Origin: a virus
DNA length: 64,000 nucleotides
Virus record (IMG/VR): IMGVR_UViG_3300021963_004241
Span: 1 to 64,000 of that record
Direction: 5' to 3' (one strand)
A program made the position numbers and the translations under genes. Of this stretch, positions 49,601-56,270 are shown piece by piece. How positions within the stretch are numbered: the first letter of the stretch is position 1; each line of letters opens with the position of its first letter. The notes beneath the pieces are model-generated. The model saw only the letters and a list, made by a program, of their open reading frames with translations, had not been told where the DNA came from and made no database searches.

Positions 49601-52581
49601 CGTAGATAGTTTACTTTGTAGTTGACTCCCTGTACTGTAAAGATACAAGGTAACTGTGGTCTTCTAAATAGTTGATCTACTTCAAGAGTAAAATTGTCAG
49701 TCTTTGATTTAATTCTAAATCTTTGATTACCAGTGTATCCGTCTACAAAGATACCTCCACGGAATGATTGTTTGTTGATACTAGCAGAGAATATAGATCC
49801 TTGCTGTGAATACGGAGACTTAGTAAGTATTTGTCCTTCGGGGTCAAGTACCTGCGCCATTCCACCGTGACCTTGTACAGTAATCTGCCTTAAAATATTA
49901 GCATCATTTAATAAGAATACATCCATTTCTGAATTATTCTTAGGGAAGTTTACTTGGCTAGGTTGATCTAGCATCTGAGAAATAACATTGACTAGTGTAG
50001 ATAATGTTGTTCTGGAGCTAGGAATATTTTGACTAGGGTTACCTGGCTCAGCAGTTAGCGCAAAGTTGATGACCTGAACAGCATCTGGGTCTGTGTTTAA
50101 TCTTGTATGAGGTGTGTTTGTAACGACCTTGTCAGCCAGTGTACCTAAGTGTGCTACAGCAGCAAGAGTTAATGGTTTCTGACTTCCCGATCCAACCGGA
50201 GTTAATCCTGCGTCGACAGAACCAGTTAATCCAATGGCTATAAGTCCACTGGTACTTTGATAATATTTTAATGCAGATTCAACAGATCTGGTATAGCTGC
50301 CATAGATTAAATCGTAGGCCAACGCATCGACCATTAACCCCACGTCTCTTTCGCATAGTGTTTGATTATATGGAACTAGTCCCGGTAATGTGTTTACATA
50401 AGCTACTACTTCTTTTTGTAAGAATAATCTGTTCAAACTTAATAGAGTTGAAGCGTTATAGTTCTTACCGATATTGTTAATAATAGGCCAGATTGGTCTA
50501 GAGTTATCTCTTAGATAATGATAACCGTATTCAAGAACAGTTCGCAAATACCAATTTCCCGCCGTAGCAGTTGTTGTACTGGTTAACTCATCATAAACCT
50601 GTACAGTAAATTGTGTTGAAGAAACGATGCTTCTAACAATACCTTCGCCTCGATTCATTCCAAATACTTTACCTAACCAGTTAACATTGGCACTAGCAGT
50701 ACCAATAGTTACGGTGATAAGACCGTTTATTCCGCTAGGTGTTGCTGTAGTATTAAGAGCATCAGCATAGTTAGGACCGCTCAAGCCTGTTACTCTGAGA
50801 TTATCGATTACAGGATCTCTTCTGAAGTAAATCTGGGTATACGGACTGGTACTGATTCCTGGTTTAGGTCTAATTAAAGTTCTACGGAATTCTTCACCAA
50901 TTAAAGATATATTTGGTGGAATACGCAAAGGTAAGTTTTCTTCAAATACACCAGACTCCATCTGGATGGTAATTTGCTTATTCTTTACAAGTTCGCCATA
51001 GAGTAATTCTTCACCGTTAATAAATTCACCCTGCAAGATACCTACATCAAACATTTCGTTATTACCGCTACCTGCAGGATAACCATTTGCTGGTGTATCT
51101 AGAGATGCACTATGGCTTAATATTTCTGCTACAGCGCCAGAAGTTGCTCCTTTGATACCTAACCCTTCTCTGATGTCTTGAGATCTTGGATCAACGCTCT
51201 TTGAAAAATCTGTTTTGATTCCGTTAGTGAATATAAAAAGTCTAGGCAATCTTACTGTAACTGTTGGGATAGCTGTATATCCAGTTCCGCCAGCTAATAA
51301 AGAGACCGTTGTAACAACCCCGTCAGTAACGTTGGCCACTGCGCTAGCTCCACTACCAGTTCCGGAAATCGTAACACTGACTGGTCCGTACCCAGTGCCC
51401 CCATCGAAGATACTTAATTCTGTTACTTTATATGTTAGATTAAATGTTGCACCGGCACCAATTGCTGTTAGTTGAGACCCTGGTGCAGAAGTTACTGTAG
51501 TTGATACATTAGTAGTTCCAGGTAAACTGCTATAGTTTCCAGAACTTAGTCTTTGATAAGTTAGGATAGCACCATTTGATGTGTTAATAGACAACACTCT
51601 ATAAGATGCTTGTGCAGAATATGAACCGCCCTGGATGGTTAGCACGTCGCCGACACGATAACCAGTTCCTGTATTATTTAGAGCTTCAACTTCAACAGTC
51701 ATTCTAGCTCTAATGTCTGCGCCCGAACCGCTGTTAGGAGCAGTTTCGATTTTAGTTAATGTACAAGCCAAACCGTCGTTATAGGTTAATTTTTTAGCAT
51801 ATACACTAAGTTCGTATAATGATTCAGTTATGACTCTTTCGGCTTCTTTAACTGCTCTTTCAAGAGTCCTAAATGCGTATGCCGGAGATCTTCCCTTTCT
51901 ACTATCGGGAATATCTGTTCGATTATCGTTTCCTCCTAGATTCACATATAAAGAAGTTGTGCTGGCAAAACTAGAAGCATCAACATACGACTTAGTAGCA
52001 GCGATTAGGCCGCCATAATTATCATCGTCTTCTGCCCTAGGGGATCTTGACAGAACCAAAGGTCCAGTCATAGTTCCAAACGCTCTGTTGGTTATACCTG
52101 TAGCAGGATCTATAGCACTAACACCAGCTATACTTAATTTAGAATCTACATATGATTTTTTAGCAGCATCGTCCGCTGCCACAGGATCTGCAAGATTTTT
52201 AATTCTTCGTGCTATTCCGTCCGAAGTAGCGTTAAGATCGCCGCCCAATGCTGGACTTTTATCATTTACTATGCTCTGATTTAATGCTGTAAATGTAACT
52301 GTTCCGGCTGTTTCGTCGTGTGTGATAGTTAATCCTGTTGCGGCAACTAATCGACGGAATTCCATTCCTGTCTGATTATTGTTAACTACTAGGATTTTTT
52401 GTTGTTGATTGAGATACGATCCAGGAACGTCGTCGAGTCCTGTAAATCTTAGTCGTTCCCCTAATCCTAAAGAGCTGTAAAGCTCTTGGAAATTATCGTT
52501 TACTTTCTTAAACGAGTCGCGAATACTATCGCCTGTGCCGTCATTATCGGTTAAACCAACATCAATTATTTTTCTTGCCAT
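43678..52581 (-). CDS. Giant tail fibre / adhesin-like protein (about 2967 aa)
   Basis: The largest gene here. The N-terminal adaptor (IDVGLTDNDGTGDSIRDSFK, KVNDNFQELYSSLG) is shared with the two downstream fibres. The body contains three CQRDVG-type repeats (for example TCQRDVGYILDAIRYDLTYG), five Ig-like units with a GYNG core, and helical or beta-helix stretches. The C-terminus (YADLAEYYEADRDYEAGTVL through GKAIEDYDSDHIGTIQIAVG) resembles the Peptidase_G2/fibre maturation domain common in cyanophages. It likely binds the host. The start is ATG 52581; a TTG at 52587 is also in frame. Confidence 0.85.
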   Translation of the reverse strand: MARKIIDVGLTDNDGTGDSIRDSFKKVNDNFQELYSSLGLGERLRFTGLDDVPGSYLNQQQKILVVNNNQTGMEFRRLVAATGLTITHDETAGTVTFTALNQSIVNDKSPALGGDLNATSDGIARRIKNLADPVAADDAAKKSYVDSKLSIAGVSAIDPATGITNRAFGTMTGPLVLSRSPRAEDDDNYGGLIAATKSYVDASSFASTTSLYVNLGGNDNRTDIPDSRKGRSPAYAFRTLERAVKEAERVITESLYELSVYAKKLTYNDGLACTLTKIETAPNSGSGADIRARMTVEVEALNNTGTGYRVGDVLTIQGGSYSAQASYRVLSINTSNGAILTYQRLSSGNYSSLPGTTNVSTTVTSAPGSQLTAIGAGATFNLTYKVTELSIFDGGTGYGPVSVTISGTGSGASAVANVTDGVVTTVSLLAGGTGYTAIPTVTVRLPRLFIFTNGIKTDFSKSVDPRSQDIREGLGIKGATSGAVAEILSHSASLDTPANGYPAGSGNNEMFDVGILQGEFINGEELLYGELVKNKQITIQMESGVFEENLPLRIPPNISLIGEEFRRTLIRPKPGISTSPYTQIYFRRDPVIDNLRVTGLSGPNYADALNTTATPSGINGLITVTIGTASANVNWLGKVFGMNRGEGIVRSIVSSTQFTVQVYDELTSTTTATAGNWYLRTVLEYGYHYLRDNSRPIWPIINNIGKNYNASTLLSLNRLFLQKEVVAYVNTLPGLVPYNQTLCERDVGLMVDALAYDLIYGSYTRSVESALKYYQSTSGLIAIGLTGSVDAGLTPVGSGSQKPLTLAAVAHLGTLADKVVTNTPHTRLNTDPDAVQVINFALTAEPGNPSQNIPSSRTTLSTLVNVISQMLDQPSQVNFPKNNSEMDVFLLNDANILRQITVQGHGGMAQVLDPEGQILTKSPYSQQGSIFSASINKQSFRGGIFVDGYTGNQRFRIKSKTDNFTLEVDQLFRRPQLPCIFTVQGVNYKVNYLRNFVYNPTGSSATLVLDSSTPYTNALAGLITPCTVAGTGSVATITFATRGTAPFTVGNQITVTGFGTTATGYNGVWTVTDCTTSTVSFISGETASGTGGTVAELFELITAGNRSILSNDWTQLNDMGYGLFTTNGGISEAVGMFTYYCYNAYYALNGGQIRSVGGSSANGVYALRAEGSDPKEIPDAVRTRYPFSQSATIYNVGQYSNAQNGVELYINNYTYIPLTDSQIEIAHFKNSNAQTGVSFTAVTKGAKTQLAVGSIAAGYFASQDYVQVSGLPYAGGTLSGLLNYNSSKNLFVVDSVDTSGGTITLNLDTSAATGTYSLTPISITGASGNGGGTATVTFNPVQASTTLTSLASSTFTFANGTTARFTFASAQGSAPYAVGDQIRISGFTVYTGYNDYWQVTACTTTYVEVLCNVIGTPTGTATIAGPYVTPFLVGSTVTISGISPAGYNGVVVITASTPGSISYANATVTTYVSGGTITPVVRLMPRILTYTINSINTSGLPTGVIKLVLASTTRADGTTGLYASVPNSQSVTIRQSKKLFLTDVDDITTQKNSTALLFNDDDPLNVYSVINYTTGGYVRSGGTGEAVANLRDSYTYMALTVSTDQQLVGRTYHGAVGSKQISITALTDTTTIAKLNTGQYVFGYAGQNYRVLSYESPAVTGVSTGRINIDTALTASLSGLVNSYSLLVGPGDGFTYNVSTCQRDVGYVIDAVGFDAMFNSNLATIKSALSYYRNLTSTNVVSTAQKTATILAFTKTRDLLVSQASDSTFDLRVIANLNNLISILSNGPTTALASIAASNSAAATTTATGTSGTPNITVANATGIQVGQLAVATGIPSATFVQLINGTSVVLSKNLSSNLSTTAINFYPVYTLTDPTGGTNNAFTVGFFNARRLIESNRQFIVEEIYRWIEVQKAGSLNGFTPGFTYDYLTCQRDVGYILDAIRYDLTYGGNTQTQVVARSYYTYGLFVEPAYQLTPTVNTLSRLSTILGQIAQATLVTKSTNNNLTQDQSGTAGTLAASNFVTSRITTISDTVTNGYTTRVTITTIATNNTFTTSATHNLSAGDTVIPNSTANGLTSGTIYYVSSTPASNTFTLAATIGGATLASFTNGTGLTITAQVTYRPDTSWVTSALTTDFVTTQTQRSTTQTAVTDYITANVKQSHPASITIKISTVRATAHDVLDIGTGSYADTNYPNNIFGVPANEKIPANEAKEVGKGRVFYTTIDQEGNFKVGKLFGVNQSTGEAQLSAKISLTNISSIQLAQGEQITNFSSDAGFSSVSNNSVTTDLATQTYIDRRLGQDRTGANVANLIGPGYMSRNGGLPMLSNLDMGTNGRIINLLNPTSASNAVTRQWLSIPHNKDWVGLNPGVSNLLVFTGTNVADASESVTAEHQFTNAVMTGDMTVTLNAASSPITLTSATWASNTATLGYSNTGSAPFTTGQSITVAGVTPDGYNGTWTVVTSNNLQTTFTVTTTLTAGTAFGTVRATRTLNAQINSGVIINADVNSSAAIDQTKLALTNSVSTTSSTAGSGLANGGMTVTGASCASTTATITFAAITGNPIPFAAGNRITVSGMTPSGYNGTWTVLGSPAPSSTAVSFTVPTTIANSTVNGTVIAERGLSVFDQSSFTVVNGYVTLKGGGITLGSIQSIADKTVVGNASGGASVPSAVTFATVVDQGNAVKKGQYSTNGFLRQKQTSGSVLDTDYEVIDSASTSITGSTLVARNTNGDFAGRFVIGRSGFQVYDGSSDYTALSFETAVNGYVTKISGRSGVLLSAPYIALGSSSSGSNNDRTLYANSRHDFTNLNGSTGGVIRVQAIEAGANNTDTGSIKGRWSVDGRLEATYADLAEYYEADRDYEAGTVLVFGGDKEVTTSNVKNDHRIAGVVSTDPAYIMNKDCQGNKSCVALVGRVPCKVVGKIRKGDLMVTSGIPGVAIAASGTVAVGTLIGKAIEDYDSDHIGTIQIAVGRA
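44830..49445. repeat. Five Ig-like coding repeats in the giant fibre
   Basis: Units around 44838-44905, 45211-45280, 48231-48295, 48391-48460 and 49370-49445 encode the pattern (P-F)-x2-G-x2-I-x-(V/I)-(A/S/T)-G-(F/M/V)-x-P-x-G-Y-N-x-x-W/V, e.g. SGMTPSGYNGTWTV. They have diverged at DNA level. Confidence 0.75.
46771..50360. repeat. Three CQRDVG coding repeats in the giant fibre
   Basis: Copies near 46771-46805, 47461-47495 and 50330-50360 encode LCERDVGLMVDALAYDL, TCQRDVGYVIDAVGFDA and TCQRDVGYILDAIRYDL, each followed by a helical YY-containing segment. This unit is a hallmark of cyanophage-type fibres. Confidence 0.8.
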
Positions 52582-52612
52582 GTTCAATACCCTGGAAAAA
52601 TGGTTACTTCAA

Positions 52613-52620
52613 TATTTAGC
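52613..52620 (-). promoter_or_regulatory. Late-type promoter motif GCTAAATA
   Basis: Minus-strand GCTAAATA about 31 nt before ATG 52581 of the giant fibre gene. Confidence 0.5.
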
Positions 52621-52652
52621 CCAAAGTTTGATAAGCCTAATGTAAATATTAG

Positions 52653-52940
52653 ATGTTCTTAGATATTGAGACAGTCGTTTCGGAATATAAACGACCAAGC
52701 AAATTAGGCAATGAGCACACCTACACGCGAACTAAAACTGTCGCAGTGTTTAGGTGTGATAATTGTAATGAAATCTTTAAAAGAGATCTAAAGAAGATTG
52801 ATCGCAAACGATTAAGCAACAACTACTTTCACGTGTGCTCAAACTGCGATGCCAAGAGATTTGCCCAAAGAAAAGGTGTAGAGCAAAAGAATATATGGAA
52901 TTTGCCGGCTAGCAGCAATTTACCTGTGGGAAAATATTAG
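52653..52940 (+). CDS. Zinc-finger phage protein
   Basis: A 95-residue plus-strand protein with two C-x2-C pairs: FRCDNCNEIFKRDL and VCSNCDAKRFAQR. The N-terminus MFLDIETVVSEYKRPSKLGN is conserved in T4-like marine phages. Likely DNA or RNA binding. No ribosome-binding site is visible before the ATG. It converges on iscA with a 4 bp overlap. Confidence 0.72.
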   Translation: MFLDIETVVSEYKRPSKLGNEHTYTRTKTVAVFRCDNCNEIFKRDLKKIDRKRLSNNYFHVCSNCDAKRFAQRKGVEQKNIWNLPASSNLPVGKY

Positions 52941-53257
52941 ATCCTAAAAGATTCTCCACACCCGCATCGATCTTTTTCTAAAGGATTTATAAAGTCGAAC
53001 CCTTCGTTTAGCCCGTTACGTTTCCAATCCATTGTTAGTCCTTCTAAAAACGTAAGACTTTTTGGATCTACGAATACGTGTACTCCGTAGCTCACAAAGC
53101 TAATATCTTCTAATCTAACGGAATCTACGTATTCTAAAGCGTAGGCATACCCGCTGCAACCGGTAGTTTTAACTCCGATTCGGATACCTAATCCTTTGCC
53201 TCTGCGTTCTATTTGTTGTTTTACTTTATCGGCTGCTAACTCAGTCAGTGATATCAT
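52937..53257 (-). CDS. iscA: A-type iron-sulphur carrier, IscA-like
   Basis: A 106-residue IscA fold. Cys34 in TTGCSGYAY and Cys98, Cys100 in DRCGCGESF are the cluster ligands. MISLTELAADKVKQQIERRG is the typical N-terminus. It overlaps iscU by 17 bp in an iscU-iscA order, as in bacterial isc operons. It takes clusters from the scaffold to client proteins. Confidence 0.92.
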   Translation of the reverse strand: MISLTELAADKVKQQIERRGKGLGIRIGVKTTGCSGYAYALEYVDSVRLEDISFVSYGVHVFVDPKSLTFLEGLTMDWKRNGLNEGFDFINPLEKDRCGCGESFRI

Positions 53258-53627
53258 GTTTCTTTTTGTAGTCTTCTATGGCTGCTTTAATTGCGTCTTC
53301 TGCTAGGATAGAACAATGTATTTTAACCGGAGGGAGCGCAAGCTCTTCTGCAATCTGACTATTCTTAATCTGTGTTGCTTGGTCAAGCGTTTTGCCCTTA
53401 ACCCATTCAGTGACCAATGAACTGCTCGCAATAGCACTTCCGCAACCATAAGTTTTAAACTTAGCATCTTCGATAATTCCTTGATTATTAACTTTGATTT
53501 GCAATTTCATTACATCACCACAGGCAGGTGCACCGACCATTCCTGTGCCAATAGTATCATCTATTTCGAACTTGCCCACATTTCGTGGATTTTCATAATG
53601 ATCAATTACTTTTTCAGAATATGCCAT
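53241..53627 (-). CDS. iscU: Iron-sulphur cluster scaffold IscU
   Basis: A 128-residue scaffold on which Fe-S clusters are built. All functional residues are kept: Cys36 and Asp38 (PACGD), Cys62 (TYGCGSA), His104 and Cys105 (KIHCS), and the HscA-binding LPPVK (98-102). The N-terminus YSEKVIDHYENPRNVGKF is canonical. It needs a cysteine desulphurase, absent here, so host IscS is implied. It lies 2 bp from the SOD gene. Confidence 0.95.
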   Translation of the reverse strand: MAYSEKVIDHYENPRNVGKFEIDDTIGTGMVGAPACGDVMKLQIKVNNQGIIEDAKFKTYGCGSAIASSSLVTEWVKGKTLDQATQIKNSQIAEELALPPVKIHCSILAEDAIKAAIEDYKKKHDITD

Positions 53628-53628
53628 A

Positions 53629-54183
53629 TTAAACTCCTAGTCTAGTATTAACAACATCCCAATCGATTATTCTCCAAATATTTGATAGGTATTTGGCCTT
53701 ATCTTGTTGATAATCTAATGCCCAGGCGTGTTCCCAAGCATCTATCAACAGAGCAATCTTCATCGTGTTTTTGTATTCGTGATTGTGTATGGTATGCAAG
53801 TCTCCAGCGGTGTCCATGTAGATCCAATTTGATCCTTGTGCTGCCATAAACTCTTTTTCAAATGCTTTTTTAAATTCTTCAAAGCTTCCATATTTTTCTT
53901 CGATTAAATCCTTGCTTGCACCAATAGCTTTATTTGCAGCTCTTGGGGGAGTTAGATTATTGAAAAATAAATTATGAAGGACAGCACCTCCGTAGTTAAA
54001 ATCCGGGTCGCCTTCACCTTTATTATATCTCTCTGAATACTTAGAAGCAAGCCCATCGTAATGGTATTTTATAGTTGCTTCGCTCATAACGGGATCAAGC
54101 TCATCTTTTTTAAATTTGAGCTTATCTTGTTTTAATTCTCGTTGATCTTTAGATTCTGTTAAACTTTTAATAAAATGTAGCAT
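53629..54183 (-). CDS. Fe/Mn superoxide dismutase, with N-terminal extension
   Basis: A 184-residue SOD. The four metal ligands are present: His41 (IKYHYDG), His70 (AVLHNLFF), Asp148 and His152 (DAWEHAWALDY). It removes superoxide. The segment between the first two His is about 18 residues shorter than in bacterial SOD. The first 22 residues (MLHFIKSLTESKDQREL...) precede the normal start and contain LTE|S, a fit to the prohead-protease site, so the enzyme might be packaged. This last point is speculative. Confidence 0.85.
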   Translation of the reverse strand: MLHFIKSLTESKDQRELKQDKLKFKKDELDPVMSEATIKYHYDGLASKYSERYNKGEGDPDFNYGGAVLHNLFFNNLTPPRAANKAIGASKDLIEEKYGSFEEFKKAFEKEFMAAQGSNWIYMDTAGDLHTIHNHEYKNTMKIALLIDAWEHAWALDYQQDKAKYLSNIWRIIDWDVVNTRLGV

Positions 54184-54188
54184 ACCTA

Positions 54189-54206
54189 TATTTACCGCGC
54201 TAAATA
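54189..54206. promoter_or_regulatory. Back-to-back late-type motifs
   Basis: Minus-strand GGTAAATA (54196-54189), 5 nt before the SOD ATG, and plus-strand GCTAAATA (54199-54206), 21 nt before the 54228 ATG. Together they form an imperfect palindrome between divergent genes. Confidence 0.55.
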
Positions 54207-54227
54207 TTCCACAAGGAGATTTATAAA

Positions 54228-54515
54228 ATGCTTGGATTACTCAAAAAACTTTTTGGCGGTAAAACTGAAGAGGCACCAAAAGCAGAAGCCCCATACAAGG
54301 TTGAAGCACCTACTACTGTAGCAGAACAAGCTACTGAGGCAATGGTAGCATCTACAGCACCAGCTGCTTGGCCATTCCCAGATGCACAAAAGCCTGCGGA
54401 ACCCGTAGCAGAAGCTGCACCTAAAAAGAAAAAAGCGCCAGCAAAAAAGGCTGCTCCAAAAACTAAAGCAGCCCCTGCTGAGAAAAAACCACGTACTAAG
54501 AAATCAAAGTCCTAA
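54228..54515 (+). CDS. Histone H1-like Lys/Ala/Pro-rich basic protein
   Basis: A 95-residue plus-strand protein after AAGGAG. MLGLLKKLFGGK is an amphipathic start. The middle is Ala/Pro/Glu-rich; the end (PKKKKAPAKKAAPKTKAAPA) resembles the tail of histone H1 or HctB-like proteins that coat DNA. Probably disordered and DNA-binding. It overlaps the uvdE stop by 12 bp. Confidence 0.65.
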   Translation: MLGLLKKLFGGKTEEAPKAEAPYKVEAPTTVAEQATEAMVASTAPAAWPFPDAQKPAEPVAEAAPKKKKAPAKKAAPKTKAAPAEKKPRTKKSKS

Positions 54516-55529
54516 GCTTTTGGCTTCTTCGTAAAGTGCAAAGCTGGCTAAATTCTTAGCCTTGCTTTCGCACATAATGTCGTGTGTTTCTCTAAAGCTC
54601 AGAGCCCATCTGTTAACTGCTGTATTCCAGTAGAAGTCAGAATGAGCTCTGAGTTTTGCTTTCTTGTAACCATTTTCTAGAAGAACGGGATAGTCGGGCA
54701 TTGTATTTGAGCAATGTCCATTGAGAATATCTTCACGGCTAACGGAATAGTGACACACAGGACGAACACCACGCCAGCTATCAATGACTTTCTGCACTCG
54801 GGCATCTGTTGGTACAATATACTCACCTTCACGACACCAGTGATGATGTATATCGAGCACGATAGGTACAACATCAGAAATAGTAAGACAGTCATCTAAC
54901 CCCCAAGCGTTTTCTTCGTTTTCAATAGTAATAGTATTACGTGCTTCGGGTGTTAGGCGAGCCAACGCAGCACGTATTCCATCGGGGCCTCGTCGACCCG
55001 CGATATGAACGTTGATTTTAAAGTCTTGAAACGTTTGACCAAACCCCATCCAGCGAGCCATGTCCACATGGTATTCAAACTCCTCAATTGATCGATTTAC
55101 AATATCATCGTTATCAGATGCAAGCACAGTAAACTGGCCAGGGTGAAAAGACAACCGAACATTATTCGAACGAGCCACATCTCCGATTTGTCCAAATCCT
55201 CTTTCGCAATAGTTTCTAGTATCGGGAAGCCGCCAAAACCAGCTCCAAGTAGGCTCAGTGTAGACAGGAAGTATATCGCTGCTGAGTCGTACCATTCTAA
55301 GATTTTCATCGAGCCCTCCTACACGCTCTACAAGTTTACGAGTTGCTTCGATGTTTTGGACCATTAGATCCCACAGCTTTTGTTCAGCAACTGCCTTGTC
55401 TTGTCTATTTAACCAGGCCACTGTAGTAGCACCAGTGTTGTAGATCTTACACTCATCTTTGGGTTTAATACCGTCCACTTGATCAGGGCGGTCGATCCAT
55501 TTGCAGGCAAAGCCGATACGTTTAGTCAT
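54504..55529 (-). CDS. uvsE: UV damage endonuclease (UvdE/UvsE)
   Basis: A 341-residue TIM-barrel nuclease that nicks DNA next to UV photoproducts. Conserved blocks: VRLSSDILPVYTEP, RLSFHPGQFTVLAS (metal His), ITIENEENAWGLDD (Glu), VVPIVLDIHHHWC (Asp, His) and the ending HSDFYWNTAVNRW. Known from cyanophages. It has its own promoter at 55536-55564, which suits early repair. Confidence 0.93.
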   Translation of the reverse strand: MTKRIGFACKWIDRPDQVDGIKPKDECKIYNTGATTVAWLNRQDKAVAEQKLWDLMVQNIEATRKLVERVGGLDENLRMVRLSSDILPVYTEPTWSWFWRLPDTRNYCERGFGQIGDVARSNNVRLSFHPGQFTVLASDNDDIVNRSIEEFEYHVDMARWMGFGQTFQDFKINVHIAGRRGPDGIRAALARLTPEARNTITIENEENAWGLDDCLTISDVVPIVLDIHHHWCREGEYIVPTDARVQKVIDSWRGVRPVCHYSVSREDILNGHCSNTMPDYPVLLENGYKKAKLRAHSDFYWNTAVNRWALSFRETHDIMCESKAKNLASFALYEEAKSLGL

Positions 55530-55535
55530 ATAAGC

Positions 55536-55564
55536 AGTATAACGTCATTAACGCCAGTTGTCAA
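55536..55564 (-). promoter_or_regulatory. Sigma70-type promoter for uvsE
   Basis: Minus-strand TTGACA (55564-55559), a 17 bp spacer and TATACT (55541-55536), just before the uvsE ATG (about 6 nt). The -35 box lies in the last codons of the upstream gene. Confidence 0.75.
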
Positions 55565-56270
55565 CAATAACAGGATCTTCAACATCGTGTGGATTTGGAG
55601 TTCCGTGGAATGCCAATATACAAGTACCTTTTGGAACTATAGGATCGATTACTTGTTTAAAGAAGAACTGACCTCCTCTTCTTTCTAACTCGGATTGATT
55701 TCTAATTTCCCATTTATAACTGCGTATCCATTCTGCTGGAAAAAATTTAATCTCGTCTCTGTATAAAGACCAGATGTATTCCTGGTCTCCGGCAAATCTA
55801 CTGCATATATTAGGATCTTGTTCTATTGTAGTCCATATCCTAGAGTAGTTGTCTCCTCGCCATTTTAACACAGCACTGCCTAACTTAGGTGCTCGGTATC
55901 CGAATACTCTTCCGACATCTTCTAATCCTACAAATTTGTCAGGTTCAAAAGAAAAAAAGTGATCGATGTTTTTTACAATAACCATGTCAAGGTCTATAAA
56001 GAAGTTGGTATCTTTAGAATCGAAATGACCTTTTTTAAAAATATACGGTTTCCACCACCATCCTCGATAGTTTCCGGCAGGCAGCATTCTTATATCTATA
56101 TCAGGATTTAACCCTGCCGCATTATCTGTAAAGCAGATAAAATTATAGGGCAAGGTTAAATTTCTAGATATCATGTTGAATAGTTTGTTAACATACTCGG
56201 GGCCGTATTTGTCCCCGTGTTTCAAACAGACAATATTAACCTTCGTAGGTTGCGCTGTTTCCTGCATGCT
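55548..56270 (-). CDS. Glycosyltransferase-like protein with DxD motif
   Basis: A 240-residue protein from ATG 56270 (MQETAQPTKVNIV); a longer frame to 56333 runs deeper into queD. VNIVCLKHGDKYGPEYVNKL, then FFIDLDMVIVKNIDHFF gives the D-x-D nucleotide-sugar motif, as in GT-A (GT8-like) enzymes. GTCILAFHGTPNPHD near the C-terminus is a frequent end of these phage proteins. The acceptor is unknown. It overlaps queD by 35 bp. Confidence 0.68.
   Translation of the reverse strand, partial: SMQETAQPTKVNIVCLKHGDKYGPEYVNKLFNMISRNLTLPYNFICFTDNAAGLNPDIDIRMLPAGNYRGWWWKPYIFKKGHFDSKDTNFFIDLDMVIVKNIDHFFSFEPDKFVGLEDVGRVFGYRAPKLGSAVLKWRGDNYSRIWTTIEQDPNICSRFAGDQEYIWSLYRDEIKFFPAEWIRSYKWEIRNQSELERRGGQFFFKQVIDPIVPKGTCILAFHGTPNPHDVEDPVIVDNWR

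Noticed and set aside
46771-50360. Repeated CQRDVG units as a CRISPR-like array
   Set aside because: The repeats are coding, diverged at DNA level and hundreds to thousands of bases apart; there are no spacers.
43678-52581. Many long open frames on the plus strand across the fibre genes
   Set aside because: They are shadows of the giant minus-strand gene, lack ribosome-binding sites and encode low-complexity Val/Pro/Leu-rich products.
52641-52648. TGTAAATA on the plus strand before the 52653 gene
   Set aside because: It ends 4 nt before the ATG in a very AT-rich gap and the gene is not clearly late; I could not separate it from chance.
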